Positions 8,216 through 17,850 of a stretch of DNA of 53,872 bases are shown here, in pieces. A program made the position numbers and the translations under genes. Within the stretch, counting starts at the first letter, position 1, and each line of letters opens with the position of its first letter. The stretch comes from Mycobacterium sherrisii (GTDB lineage Bacteria; Actinomycetota; Actinomycetes; Mycobacteriales; Mycobacteriaceae). Where the stretch lies: assembly GCF_002102355.1 (NCBI RefSeq), contig NZ_LQPT01000098.1, positions 1-53,872 on the forward strand. Direction: 5' to 3'. The notes under the pieces are model-generated. The model saw nothing but the letters and a program-made list of their open reading frames with translations, was not told the DNA's origin and ran no database searches.

Positions 8216-9292
8216 ATGAGCACATCACTGCTGACGCATCCGTTCGCGCGCGCCGCCGTCGTCGGCGGTGCGCAGCGGGTCCGCGGTGTGTGGTTCAACC
8301 TGCTGCAGACCTCGGTGGCGGCGGGGCTGTCCTGGTACATCGCGCACGACGTGCTCGCGCATCCGCAACCGTTTTTCGCGCCGATCGCCGCGGCGGTGTC
8401 CCTTTCGACGAGCAACGTGCTGCGCGCCCAACGGGCCATCCAGATGATCATCGGCGTGACGGTCGGCATCGGGACGGGCACCGTCGTGCAGGAGCTGCTC
8501 GGGCCGGGGACCCTGTCGGTCACGCTCGCGGCGTTGATCGCCCTGCTGGCCGCGGTTTTCATCGGACAGGGTCTGATCGGCCAGGGCATGATGTTCGCCA
8601 ACCAAACCGTGGTGTCGTCGATCCTGGTGATCGCCCTCTACCGCAGCGGTGTCGGGTGGGAACGCATCTTCGACGCGCTGATCGGCGGCGGCCTGGCCAT
8701 CGTCATCGCCGTCCTGCTCTTCCCGGCCAACCCGCTGATGGTGCTGCGCTCGTCGCGGCTCGCGGTGCTGGGGACCCTGGAATGGGTGCTGCAGCGCACC
8801 GGCGATCTCGTGCGCGGCCGCGAAACACCCGCTGCCGACTGGCCGCTGCCGGCGGTCGACCGGGTGCACGAACAGCTCGGCGGCCTCATCCAGGCGCGGA
8901 CTACCTCGCGGCAGATCGTTCGGGTAGCGCCGCGGCGATGGGGGCTTCGCGACGCCGTGCGGGCCGGCGACCAGCAGGCCGTGCAGCTGGCGCTACTGGC
9001 GGGTGCGGTGCTGCAGCTGGCCCGCGTCGTCGTGCCCGCCTCCGTTGGCAGCCCCGACGGCCGTCGCGGTCGGCCATCGCATCCCGCCGCGGAGGTGCTC
9101 GACGACCTGAGGCGGGCGACCGCGCTGGCCGATGCCGACCCGGCCGCGGCGACCGGCCACGTCGACGCCGCCCGCCGGCATGCGGCGAGCCTGCTGGCGG
9201 ACGCCCGGGAGCGCACCGAGGTGGTGCTGGCCGACGTCGTGCAGGCATGCATCGACGACCTGCAGCGGGTGATCGACCTCGCAACGACGTGA
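8216..9292 (+). CDS. FUSC-family (aromatic acid exporter-like) membrane protein
   Basis: 358 residues. The N-terminal half has about six hydrophobic segments (first around residues 25-45, last around 155-175). Between the first two is PFFAPIAAAVSLS, followed by RAQRAIQMIIGVTVGIGTG, which is the signature region of FUSC/YccS/ArAE-type proteins. The C-terminal half (about 180-358) is a soluble, arginine- and alanine-rich helical domain. Family members are proposed efflux proteins for aromatic acids or toxic compounds; the substrate here is unknown. It corresponds to Rv2571c by position downstream of aspS. It is convergent with the MmcQ/YjbR gene, with only four bases between stops. Confidence 0.85.
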   Translation: MSTSLLTHPFARAAVVGGAQRVRGVWFNLLQTSVAAGLSWYIAHDVLAHPQPFFAPIAAAVSLSTSNVLRAQRAIQMIIGVTVGIGTGTVVQELLGPGTLSVTLAALIALLAAVFIGQGLIGQGMMFANQTVVSSILVIALYRSGVGWERIFDALIGGGLAIVIAVLLFPANPLMVLRSSRLAVLGTLEWVLQRTGDLVRGRETPAADWPLPAVDRVHEQLGGLIQARTTSRQIVRVAPRRWGLRDAVRAGDQQAVQLALLAGAVLQLARVVVPASVGSPDGRRGRPSHPAAEVLDDLRRATALADADPAAATGHVDAARRHAASLLADARERTEVVLADVVQACIDDLQRVIDLATT

Positions 9293-9296
9293 ACGC

Positions 9297-9686
9297 TCAG
9301 AACGACCCGGTGAGGAACTCCTGCACGAGCTTCTTGGGGGCCTGCGACAGCCAGGCCTCGGTGATCAGCTCCTCGAGACCGCGCGCGTCGATCGCGTCCA
9401 GCTTGACCAGGACCGCGGGGTAGCCATCGAAATGCGGGGTGGTGAAGTAGATTCGCGGCTCGTCGGCCACCAGCGCGTACTTGACGCCCTCGTCGGACAC
9501 CCGCACCCCGAGAATGTCGCCCTCGGGTGGCGGGACCCCGTTGGCCGCCAGCGCTTCCCGGTCTTTCGGGCGCAGCGGCCGCTCCCAGGCGAGCAACTTC
9601 TTGCCGACTCGCCAGTCGTGTGGTGACTGCTCGGAGGTCAGTGGCAGCTCACCGACGATTCGGGCAACGTCGTCCCAGGTGGCCAC
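9297..9686 (-). CDS. MmcQ/YjbR family protein
   Basis: 129 residues, a complete single-domain protein. The pattern WDDVARIVGELPLTSEQ at the N-terminus, WRVGKKLLAWERP in the middle and the FTTPHFDGYPAVLVKLD strand-helix, ending in LITEAWLSQAPKKLVQEF, is that of the MmcQ/YjbR double-wing DNA-binding-like fold. Biochemical function in the family is not established. It matches the Rv2570 position. It sits between two genes of opposite strand, so it is a single-gene unit with its own promoter in 9687-9777. Confidence 0.88.
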   Translation of the reverse strand: MATWDDVARIVGELPLTSEQSPHDWRVGKKLLAWERPLRPKDREALAANGVPPPEGDILGVRVSDEGVKYALVADEPRIYFTTPHFDGYPAVLVKLDAIDARGLEELITEAWLSQAPKKLVQEFLTGSF

Positions 9687-9777
9687 CTCTCCAATTGTGC
9701 TCCCGCTATGGTGCGCTTGGTGCCGTATTGGCTATCGGTCGCCAACCTGCACGAGCAGATACCCGGGAGGTGTTTCG

Positions 9778-10710
9778 TTGTCTGCTGCAGACCACGGCGC
9801 GCAGGCGCGCAGGCATCGCGTCACCCACCGCACCGAGTACCGCTATTCCGACGTCGTGACCAGCTCCTATGGCCGCGGCTTCCTCACCCCGCGGGACTCG
9901 CAGCGGCAGCGCTGCATCGCGCACCGGCTGACCATCGACCCGGTCCCGGCGGACAGCTCGACCAGCGTCGACGGCTACGGCAACATCAGCTCCTACTTCC
10001 ACGTCACCGAGCCGCACCGCGCTTTGACCGTGATCAGCGACTCCATCGTCGACGTCTACCCGGCGCCACCCCAGCGGTACAGCAGCGGTCCGGCCATCCA
10101 ACCGTGGGAGCAGGCCCGGCCGTCCGGGCGTCGCGGCGCGCTGGCCACCGAGTACGCGCTGGACCTCAATCCACCCGAGATCACCGACGAGGTCCGCGAC
10201 TACGCGGCGCCCAGTTTCGCCCCCGGCCGCCCGCTGATCGAGGCGCTGCGCGACCTCGCGTCGCGCATCTTCACCGACTTCACCTACCGGTCGGGATCGA
10301 CGACGATTTCCACCGGGGTCAATGAGGTTCTGGTGGCCCGGGAGGGGGTATGCCAAGACTTTGCCAGGCTGGCGATCGCCTGCCTGCGCGCAAACGGGTT
10401 GGCGGCCAGCTATGTCTCCGGGTATCTGGCCACCAACCCACCCCCGGGAAAGGAACGGATGATCGGAATTGACGCGACCCATGCGTGGGCCGCCGTGTGG
10501 ACTCCTCAGGAGCCCGGCCAGTTCGAGTGGCTGGGGCTGGATCCCACCAACGACCAGATGGTCGATCAGCGGTACATCATCGTTGGCCGAGGCCGCGACT
10601 ACGCCGACGTGCCGCCGCTGCGCGGCATCATCTACACCGACTCGGAACACAGCGTGATCGACGTCGCAGTCGATGTGGTGCCGTTCGAAGGTGATGAACT
10701 ATATGCGTGA
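9778..10710 (+). CDS. Transglutaminase-like cysteine peptidase family protein
   Basis: 310 residues from TTG 9778, chosen because GGGAGG ends about seven bases upstream and the following HRVTHRTEYRYSDVV is the family N-terminus. Residues about 10-110 are the N-terminal transglutaminase beta-domain. The papain-like core has C192 (GVCQDFARLAIA), H235 (DATHAWAAVW) and D255 (LDPTNDQ), a complete triad, so it should be active as a peptidase or amide-cleaving/forming enzyme. It overlaps the start of the zinc-ribbon metallopeptidase gene and lies in the cluster with the ATP-grasp/alpha-E protein and a second transglutaminase. This gene set is conserved across many bacteria and is predicted to make and hydrolyse peptide-like bonds. 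It matches Rv2569c. Confidence 0.9.
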   Translation: MSAADHGAQARRHRVTHRTEYRYSDVVTSSYGRGFLTPRDSQRQRCIAHRLTIDPVPADSSTSVDGYGNISSYFHVTEPHRALTVISDSIVDVYPAPPQRYSSGPAIQPWEQARPSGRRGALATEYALDLNPPEITDEVRDYAAPSFAPGRPLIEALRDLASRIFTDFTYRSGSTTISTGVNEVLVAREGVCQDFARLAIACLRANGLAASYVSGYLATNPPPGKERMIGIDATHAWAAVWTPQEPGQFEWLGLDPTNDQMVDQRYIIVGRGRDYADVPPLRGIIYTDSEHSVIDVAVDVVPFEGDELYA

Positions 10711-11767
10711 CTTCAATTGTCCCAACTGCGGGCAGCGGCTGGCGTTCGAGAACTCCACCTGCCTGAACTGCGGTAGCGCGCTGGGCTTTTCGCTCGAGCA
10801 GATGGCGCTGCTGGTGATTGCCGACGGAAACAACAACCAAGCCGGCGACCACGCGGGCTTCGTCGACGGCGCACAGTATCAGCTCTGCGCCAATCTGCAG
10901 GTCGCCGAATGCAATTGGCTGGTGCCGGTCAACAATCCCCGGTTGCTGTGCACGTCGTGTGCGCTGACCACCGAGCGTCCCAACGACGCCGATTCGGTCG
11001 GTTTGGCGGAGTTCGCCCAGGCCGAGGCGGCCAAGCGCCGGCTGATCGTCGAGCTGCACGAGCTGAAACTGCCGATCATCGGGCGGCAGCAGGATCCCGA
11101 GCAGGGGCTGGCCTTCCGGCTGCTGTCCAGTGCGCACGAGCAGGTGCTGACCGGCCACGAAAACGGGGTCATCACACTGGATTTGGCCGAGGGCGACGAC
11201 GCTCATCGCGAGCAGCTGCGGGTGGAGATGGACGAGCCGTACCGGACCCTGCTCGGGCATTTCCGGCACGAGATCGGCCACTACTACTTCTACCGGCTCA
11301 TCGCCCCGTCCCAGGACTACCTACGACGGTTCAACGAGCTGTTCGGTGATCCCGACGCCGACTATCAGGAGGCGCTGGACCGCCATTACAGCGAGGGCGC
11401 CCCGGAGGGCTGGCAGGAGACGTTCGTCTCGTCCTATGCCACCATGCACCCGGCCGAGGACTGGGCCGAGACGTTCGCGCACTATCTGCACATCCGCGAC
11501 ACCATGGACACCTCGGCGTGGTGCGGCTTCGCGTCGGCATCGGCGACGTTCGACCGGCCGCCGTTGGGCCCCAGCGCCTTTCCCAACATCATCGACATGT
11601 GGATCCCGCTGTCGTGGTCGCTGAACATGGTGAACCGTTCGATGGGCCACGACGATCTGTATCCGTTCGTGCTGCCGGTCGCCGTGCTGAACAAGATGCA
11701 GTTCATCCACGACGTCATCGACGAGGTGGTCTCGGCGGCGCAGGGTCCGGCCGCCGTCGCGGGCTGA
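10703..11767 (+). CDS. Zinc-ribbon putative metallopeptidase
   Basis: 354 residues from ATG 10703, which overlaps the preceding gene's stop and has GAAGGTG nine bases upstream; ATG 10694 is a less likely alternative. The N-terminus is a four-cysteine zinc ribbon (C6, C9, C20, C23). The core contains the zincin motif HEIGH at 189-193 within RHEIGHYYFYRL, and a later acidic helix AEDWAETFAHYLH that may supply a third ligand. A second cysteine pair occurs around residues 79-82 (LLCTSC). The family is annotated as putative zinc-binding metallopeptidase and travels with the transglutaminase/ATP-grasp genes on both sides. The substrate is unknown. It matches Rv2568c. Confidence 0.87.
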   Translation: MRDFNCPNCGQRLAFENSTCLNCGSALGFSLEQMALLVIADGNNNQAGDHAGFVDGAQYQLCANLQVAECNWLVPVNNPRLLCTSCALTTERPNDADSVGLAEFAQAEAAKRRLIVELHELKLPIIGRQQDPEQGLAFRLLSSAHEQVLTGHENGVITLDLAEGDDAHREQLRVEMDEPYRTLLGHFRHEIGHYYFYRLIAPSQDYLRRFNELFGDPDADYQEALDRHYSEGAPEGWQETFVSSYATMHPAEDWAETFAHYLHIRDTMDTSAWCGFASASATFDRPPLGPSAFPNIIDMWIPLSWSLNMVNRSMGHDDLYPFVLPVAVLNKMQFIHDVIDEVVSAAQGPAAVAG

Positions 11768-11768
11768 G

Positions 11769-14414
11769 CTAGGCGGGCATCTCGCGGCGTGCGTCGGGCC
11801 CCCACAGCGGCTGCATGCCGCCGGGCAGGGTGAGCTGGGTCTCGGTGATCACCTCGGCCAGGTCGCGCAGCTCGGTGTGGACGGTGGCCAGCAGATCGGC
11901 CAGCTCGGTACGCCGTCCCTCGGCGTCGGCCATCTCCAGCTCGGCTGGGTGCGAGCGGCGCAACAGCGTGGCGATCTCCTCGACGATGCGCTCCGGGCGC
12001 GACGAGCCCGACGCGCTGGGCAGCTCTTTGAGGTTGGCCCGCAACCGGTCCAGCTGATACAGCAGCGAGCGCGGATTGTCCGCGTCGAACAGCATCAGAT
12101 CGGCGACCGCGGCGACGCTGGCCTTGCCGACGGTGCGGCGCCGATAGCTGACCGACGACTCGCAGGCCGCCAGCGTCGACTCGATCACCGTCTGCTCGGC
12201 GCCGGCGCCCCGCGCGGTGGTCAGCGTGGCGCCCAGCAGAGCGGTCAGCCACAGGCCACGTTCGATGCGTTTGCCGATGTCCATCATCGACCAGCCCACG
12301 TCGCGCACCATCGATTCGCTGGCCACCCCGGACAGGGTCAGCATCCCGGCCAGCGTGCGCGCGTGCGCCGACGCCAGCAGCGTGTCGGCCTCGGCCAGCG
12401 ACTGTGGCGGCTCGGCCCGGTGGGTCAGCGCACGCTCCACATTGGCCAGCACCATCCAGGTGTCGTTGGACATCTGGTCGCGTACCGCTCGGGCGGCCAG
12501 GTCCAGCCCCTCGACCGACTGAACAAGCGAGCCGGCGCGGTTCGCATCGACGGTCAGCGACCACAGCGTCGACGGGACGATCGCGATCATCTCGGCGGGA
12601 TCGTTGCCGGCGCCGGTGTCGGTCCCGGTGATGCGGCCCAGGGCGGCCATCAGCACCGGCACCACCACGCTTTCCTCGGTGTCCTGCTGGTGGCGGTACA
12701 CGTGGAAGCGGTCCCGGGCGGCCATCAGCAGCCGGGCCGTGCTCTCGGCGCGCTCGCCATACCGCCCGATCCAGAACAGGTCGGACAATACGCGTGGTGA
12801 GCTGACGCCCCAGGTGCCCGCGGCGGTCTTCACCGGCTTCATCTCGGTTGGCAAGGTGATCGTCTCGGCCCGTGCCCGTTCCGTCGGCCGTATCCAAATA
12901 TCCTTGGCGGCAACAGTTTTCAGGGAATATGCGGCGGTTCCCGCGGCCAGCACGTAGCCTACGCCGCCGGTCATCGGGGCATACCCGCCGCGTTGTGCGA
13001 CCGTGAACAACCGCATGCCGACCCCGGCCGAGGACAACATGCCGGCGTGGTCGGTCGGCGCCGAGGAGAACTGCGGCAGCTCCTGGCCGGCCCATTGCCA
13101 CGGCATGGTCTGGATCCGGTCCGCCAGCTCCTGGCGTTGCGACGACGAAAGTTCGGGCCCGACAAGGGTTTCCCCGCCGACGGTGGACTTGACCAGCAGC
13201 GATGACAGGTTGGCCAGCAGGTGGGAGCGCTCGGCGGCGATACCGCCCCAGTACACCGGTGCGGTGTTCAGCAGCGGGGCCTCGCCGAGGAGCCGCTCGG
13301 CCAGCTCCGGCAGGAAACGCAGCACCCCGGGGCTTTCCAGGATTCCGCTGCCCAGGGTGTTGACCACGGTCACCGTGCCGCGGCGTTGGGCTTCCACCAA
13401 CCCCACCACGCCCAGCCGGGAGTCGGCCCGCAGATCCAGCGGGTCGACGTAGAGCGCGTCGACGCGCCGCAGAACGACGTCGACCTGTTTGAGCGTGCCC
13501 AGCGAGCGCATCCACACCTTGCCGTCGCGCACCACCAGGTCGGCGCTCTCCACCAGCGGAAAACCCAGCAGTGTCGCGAGATAGGCCTGATCGAAGGCGG
13601 TTTCGGAGTAGATGCCGGGGGACAGCACCACCACCACCGGGTCCTGGGCGACGTCGGGGGCTGCGTCGATCAGGGCCAGCCGCAGCGCCTGCGCGAACGG
13701 GGTGTTGGGCCGCGGCGCGATGCGCTCGTACAGATCGGGTATCGCGTGCGCGATGACGCGCCGATCGGCCAGGGCATAACCCGCGCCGGAAGGCGCCTGC
13801 GTCCAGTCCGCATTGACCTCGAAGCTGCCGGTGGGCAGTCGGCTCAGATCGCAGGCATGCATGAAAAGCTGGTGATGTCCCGGTATTTCGATGCCGGCGG
13901 CCGCCCGCACGTAGCCGGGATGAGCGAACACCAGTTCCGGCGGCAGCATGCCGTCGGTGAGCAGGCTACGCGGCCCGTACAGGTCGGCGAGCACGGCGTC
14001 GAGCAGGCGCGAGCGCTGCACCAGCCCCGCCTCCAGCGCCTCCCAATCGGCCGCGGACAACACGATCGGCAGGGTGTCGAGGTTCCACGGCCGCGGTTCC
14101 AGCGCGTGCGGATCGTCGGGATGGACGTCGGTGTAGGTGATCCCGTCGTTGTCGATCAGGCTGTGCACCACCGCGCGCAGCTGATTCAGCCCGGCCCGGC
14201 CCCGCTGCGCGACGGTGTCAGCGACCTCGACCCAGGCCGGGCGGACCCTGCCGTCGGCGTCCAGGAATTCGTCGTAGCCCGCGCCGTGCAGCGTACTGGG
14301 GCGCAGGTCGAACAGCGCCTCCTGGGCGCGCGCGGTCCGGTAACCCGCGAGCAGCCGGTCGGCGTCGTAGCGGTCGCCGGACGAGGCCGTTACCGTCGAG
14401 GGGTCGAGTGCCAT
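11769..14414 (-). CDS. Circularly permuted ATP-grasp protein fused to alpha-E domain
   Basis: 881 residues. The first half (about 1-500) is a circularly permuted type 2 ATP-grasp domain, recognisable from GAGYDEFLDADGRVRP near the N-terminus, then VVLSPGIYSETAFDQAYLATLLG and a long DVVLRRVDALYVDPLDLR segment. The second half (about 540-850) is the all-helical alpha-E domain, beginning at SPRVLSDLFWIGRYGERAE. ATP-grasp proteins of this type are predicted amidoligases that join a carboxylate to an amine using ATP. In other bacteria the two halves are often separate genes; here they are fused. It ends next to the convergent metallopeptidase gene and lies just downstream of the large transglutaminase gene on the same strand. 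It matches Rv2567. Confidence 0.9.
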   Translation of the reverse strand: MALDPSTVTASSGDRYDADRLLAGYRTARAQEALFDLRPSTLHGAGYDEFLDADGRVRPAWVEVADTVAQRGRAGLNQLRAVVHSLIDNDGITYTDVHPDDPHALEPRPWNLDTLPIVLSAADWEALEAGLVQRSRLLDAVLADLYGPRSLLTDGMLPPELVFAHPGYVRAAAGIEIPGHHQLFMHACDLSRLPTGSFEVNADWTQAPSGAGYALADRRVIAHAIPDLYERIAPRPNTPFAQALRLALIDAAPDVAQDPVVVVLSPGIYSETAFDQAYLATLLGFPLVESADLVVRDGKVWMRSLGTLKQVDVVLRRVDALYVDPLDLRADSRLGVVGLVEAQRRGTVTVVNTLGSGILESPGVLRFLPELAERLLGEAPLLNTAPVYWGGIAAERSHLLANLSSLLVKSTVGGETLVGPELSSSQRQELADRIQTMPWQWAGQELPQFSSAPTDHAGMLSSAGVGMRLFTVAQRGGYAPMTGGVGYVLAAGTAAYSLKTVAAKDIWIRPTERARAETITLPTEMKPVKTAAGTWGVSSPRVLSDLFWIGRYGERAESTARLLMAARDRFHVYRHQQDTEESVVVPVLMAALGRITGTDTGAGNDPAEMIAIVPSTLWSLTVDANRAGSLVQSVEGLDLAARAVRDQMSNDTWMVLANVERALTHRAEPPQSLAEADTLLASAHARTLAGMLTLSGVASESMVRDVGWSMMDIGKRIERGLWLTALLGATLTTARGAGAEQTVIESTLAACESSVSYRRRTVGKASVAAVADLMLFDADNPRSLLYQLDRLRANLKELPSASGSSRPERIVEEIATLLRRSHPAELEMADAEGRRTELADLLATVHTELRDLAEVITETQLTLPGGMQPLWGPDARREMPA

Positions 14415-14441
14415 TGCGATGCCAGTTCTGCGAAGACGTGA

Positions 14442-17400
14442 TTACTGCTGCACGGTACGCACGCGTCGCAGGTCCAGAATCCCCGGCGCGCCGATGTCGG
14501 TGGATATCCGCGCTTGTTTCTCGCGTAGGTCCGACAGATCGAGCTTGCCGGGTGTGAAGCCGGTCGCCTCGAACCGGCGGGCACGCCGCGCCTCAGCCTC
14601 TACGGCGTTCACCGGTGGCTCGTCGTAGGCCCGGCCGCCGGGATGCGACACGTGATAGGTGCAGCCGCCGCGCGAGGTTCCCGTGGTCAGGTCGATCAGC
14701 TCGAATTGCAGCGGCACGTCGGTGGTGATGGTCGGATGCAACGCGCTGGGCGGCTGCCAGGCCTTGTAGCGGACCCCGCCCACGTGGATGTCGGGGTTGT
14801 CGGTGGCCAGCAGCGGCACCGGGTAGCCGTTGCAGGTGACCAGATAGCGGTGCCGGTCGGCGCCGATGATGCGTACCTGCAGCCGCTCGACCGAGGAGTC
14901 GACGTAGCGGGCGGTGCCGGTCGCGGTGGCTTCTTCGCCCAGGGTGTTCCACGGCTCGATCGCGCCGCGCAACTCGATCTCCACACCGTCGAAGACTGCG
15001 GTGCCGATGCGCGGGAAGCGGAATTCGGTAAACGGGTCCAGCCAGCTGGTCTCGAATGCGATGCCGTGCGCGCGCAGGTCGGCGGCGACGTCGGCGATAT
15101 CGTGAATCAAAAAGTGCGGCAACAGGTATCGGCCGTGCAAGTTAGCACCGTGCCGGATCAGCGGCGCGTGCAGCGGTTTTTCGGCGAACCAGGCGACCAG
15201 CGCGCGCACCAGCAGCGACTGCACCATGGCCATGCGCAGGTGCGGCGGCATCTCGAAGCCCCGCAGCTCGAGCAGCCCGAGCCGGCCGCGTGGGCTGTCG
15301 GGGCTGTAGAGCTTGTCGATGCAGAACTCGGCGCGGTGGGTGTTGCCGGTGATGTCGGTCAGCAGGTGGCGCAGCGCGCGGTCGGTCACCCACGGCGGGG
15401 GCCCGCCCTTGGCGGCGGAGAGCCGCGCGATCTCGGCGAACGCGATCTCGAGTTCGTACAGCGCCTCGCTGCGGCCCTCGTCCACCCGAGGCGCCTGCGA
15501 GGTGGTGCCGACGAAGCGGCCGGCGAACAGATAGGACAGCGACGGGTGCCGCTGCCAGTAGGTCAGCAGCGAGACCAGCAGATCCGGGCGGCGCAGCAGC
15601 GGCGAGTCCGCGGGTGTCACCCCGCCCAGCGTGATGTGGTTGCCGCCGCCGGTGCCGCCGTGCGTGCCGTCGACGTCGAACGATTCCGTCGACAGTCGGG
15701 CCAATCGTGCTTGCTCGTACAGGGTTTCGAGCTGCTGTCGTTGTTCGTCGAAACTGGCAGTGGGCGCGATGTTGACTTCGATGACGCCCGGGTCGGGCGT
15801 GATCGTCGTCGACTGCAGCCGCGGGTCCGGCGGCGGCCCGTAGCCTTCGATCACCACCGCGGTGTGGGTCTCGGCCGCGGCGGCCTCGACCCGCGCGACC
15901 AGGTCGACGAAGTGTTCCAGCGCCTCGGTCGGCGGGAGGAACACATACAGCAACCCGTCGCGGGCCTCGGCGACCATCGCGGTCGTCGGCGCGCTGTCGT
16001 CGTCGGTGGTCTGCGCGCTGGTCGACTCCGTCACCAGCGCGTCGCCGACGGTCAAGGGATCGGTGTCGAACGACGGTCGGGGCGGCTTCCAGCTGATCGA
16101 GTTCAGCGGCAGTCGCAACCCCGCCGGCGAATCCCCTTCGAGCAGCACGATCCGGCCGCGGCGCAGTCGCCAGTCGGCGCTGGCCCAGCCGTCGACGTCC
16201 TCGCGGCGATGCAACGGCAGCACGAAAGCGGCTGGGGCCGTGGTCGATTCGTCGAGCCGAGCCAGCAGCGCGGCACGGGCGGCCGCGTCGTCGGCGCTGA
16301 GGTCGTCCTCGGGCCGCACCGCGTCACCCTGCGGCAGCCGGACTTTCGCCGCGAGGCGGGCCAGCGGGTCTTCGTAGGCCGGCCGCACCTGGGACAGCGG
16401 CAGCCCCAGGCTCTCGGCGACCCCGGCGAGCACCTTGTACGCCGACTCGTCGTCGGCCGTGGAACTCATCGGCTCTGCTGCCCAGGGGTCGGCCAGCAGC
16501 GTCTCGTCGGTCCACAGCGGTTGCCCGTCGGTGCGCCAGTACAGTGCAATCTGCCAGCGCGGCAACGGTTCTCCCGGATACCATCGGCCCTGCCCGCGGT
16601 GCACCAGTCCCTGGGGGGTCCACACCGATTTCAGCCGGGCGGCCAGCTCCGAGGCGCGCTGCCGCTTGTGCGGGCCGTCGGCCTGGGTCGTCCATTCCTT
16701 GCTTACCTGGTCGTCCACCGAGACGAAGGTCGGTTCGCCGCCGACGGTCAGCCGGACATCGGCGGCGGCGAGGCGTTCGTCGACGCTGCGACCGACCGCA
16801 CAGATCGTCTCCCACGCCGCGTCGGTGTAGGGCAGCGTGACGCGCGGATCCTCGTGAATGCGGGTGACGGTGTTGGAGAACTCCAGCGCGGTGGTACACA
16901 CCTCGGTGCTGCCGGTGATCGGGGCGGCGCTGGCCGGGTGCGGCGTGGCCGCCAGCGGGATGTGGCCCTCGCCGGCGAACAGCCCCGAGGTCGGGTCGAG
17001 CCCGATCCAGCCCGCCCCGGGGATGTACACCTCGGTCCAGGCGTGCAGGTCGGTGAAATCGGCGGCGGGCCCGGACGGCCCGTCGAGCGCCTCGACGTCG
17101 GAGGCCAGCTGCACCAGGTAGCCGGACACGAACCGGGCGGCCAGGCCGAATTGGCGCAGGATCGACACCAGCAGCCACGCCGAGTCCCGGCACGAGCCGA
17201 CGCCGGTGCGCAGCGTGAAATCCGGTGTCTGGACACCGGGTTCCATGCGCAGGCTGTAGGCCACGTCGGCGTTGATCGCCCGGTTCAGCGCGACCAGGAA
17301 GTCGATGGTGCGGGTGCCGTCGGGTACCGAGAAGTTGCGCGTCCACGCCTGGGCGAGCTCGCCGGGGCCCGACCCCTCGTCGGCCTCGTCGACCGGCCGC

Positions 17401-17765
17401 AGGTACGGCTTGAGGTCCTCGGCGAGCGCCTTGGGATAGATCGACCCCGAAGCGGGCGGCCAGGTTTCGGCCCACTCCTCGATGAAAAAGTCGAAGGGGT
17501 TGATCACCTTGAGGTCGGCGATCAGCCCGACGGTGATGGTCAGCTGACGCATCGGGTTCGGAAAGACAAGCCGGGCAAGGAAATTGCCGAGCGCGTCCTG
17601 TTGCCAGTTGATGAAGTGCTCGGCGGGCTCGACGCGCAGTGAGTAGGCCTCGATGGGAGTGCGTGAGTGCGGGGCCGGACGCAGCCGCACGACGTGCGGG
17701 AACACTGAGACCAGCCGGTCAAAGGTGTAGCTGGTGCGATGCTCCAGCGCAACTTTGATGCTCAT
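14442..17765 (-). CDS. Large transglutaminase-like protein with DUF2126 region
   Basis: 1107 residues from ATG 17765 (MSIKVALEHRTSYTFDRLV). Residues 1-265 form a transglutaminase/papain-like domain with C192 (GSCRDSAWLLV), H241 (LHAWTEVYIPG) and D257 (GLDPTSGL). The remaining 800 or so residues are the DUF2126-type region, with GGEPTFVSVDDQ, RWYPGEPLPRWQI and a GTGGGNHITLGG motif that looks like a nucleotide- or metal-binding loop. The family accompanies ATP-grasp/alpha-E proteins and probably acts in the same peptide-modifying pathway, as a ligase-hydrolase pair. The stop lies 27 bases before the start of the ATP-grasp gene, so the two are likely co-transcribed. It matches Rv2566. Confidence 0.9.
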   Translation of the reverse strand: MSIKVALEHRTSYTFDRLVSVFPHVVRLRPAPHSRTPIEAYSLRVEPAEHFINWQQDALGNFLARLVFPNPMRQLTITVGLIADLKVINPFDFFIEEWAETWPPASGSIYPKALAEDLKPYLRPVDEADEGSGPGELAQAWTRNFSVPDGTRTIDFLVALNRAINADVAYSLRMEPGVQTPDFTLRTGVGSCRDSAWLLVSILRQFGLAARFVSGYLVQLASDVEALDGPSGPAADFTDLHAWTEVYIPGAGWIGLDPTSGLFAGEGHIPLAATPHPASAAPITGSTEVCTTALEFSNTVTRIHEDPRVTLPYTDAAWETICAVGRSVDERLAAADVRLTVGGEPTFVSVDDQVSKEWTTQADGPHKRQRASELAARLKSVWTPQGLVHRGQGRWYPGEPLPRWQIALYWRTDGQPLWTDETLLADPWAAEPMSSTADDESAYKVLAGVAESLGLPLSQVRPAYEDPLARLAAKVRLPQGDAVRPEDDLSADDAAARAALLARLDESTTAPAAFVLPLHRREDVDGWASADWRLRRGRIVLLEGDSPAGLRLPLNSISWKPPRPSFDTDPLTVGDALVTESTSAQTTDDDSAPTTAMVAEARDGLLYVFLPPTEALEHFVDLVARVEAAAAETHTAVVIEGYGPPPDPRLQSTTITPDPGVIEVNIAPTASFDEQRQQLETLYEQARLARLSTESFDVDGTHGGTGGGNHITLGGVTPADSPLLRRPDLLVSLLTYWQRHPSLSYLFAGRFVGTTSQAPRVDEGRSEALYELEIAFAEIARLSAAKGGPPPWVTDRALRHLLTDITGNTHRAEFCIDKLYSPDSPRGRLGLLELRGFEMPPHLRMAMVQSLLVRALVAWFAEKPLHAPLIRHGANLHGRYLLPHFLIHDIADVAADLRAHGIAFETSWLDPFTEFRFPRIGTAVFDGVEIELRGAIEPWNTLGEEATATGTARYVDSSVERLQVRIIGADRHRYLVTCNGYPVPLLATDNPDIHVGGVRYKAWQPPSALHPTITTDVPLQFELIDLTTGTSRGGCTYHVSHPGGRAYDEPPVNAVEAEARRARRFEATGFTPGKLDLSDLREKQARISTDIGAPGILDLRRVRTVQQ

Positions 17766-17850
17766 AACCGCTGATCTCATCACACGCGTGCCCAGGCTGC
17801 AGCGCGCCGCCGGTCCAGCGGGCCGTGCGACGGCGGGTGGGACGTGTTCG

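Noticed and set aside
14643-17642. A 999-codon open frame on the plus strand
   Set aside because: It lies entirely opposite the transglutaminase/DUF2126 gene, has the composition of a reversed GC-rich coding frame and matches no family.
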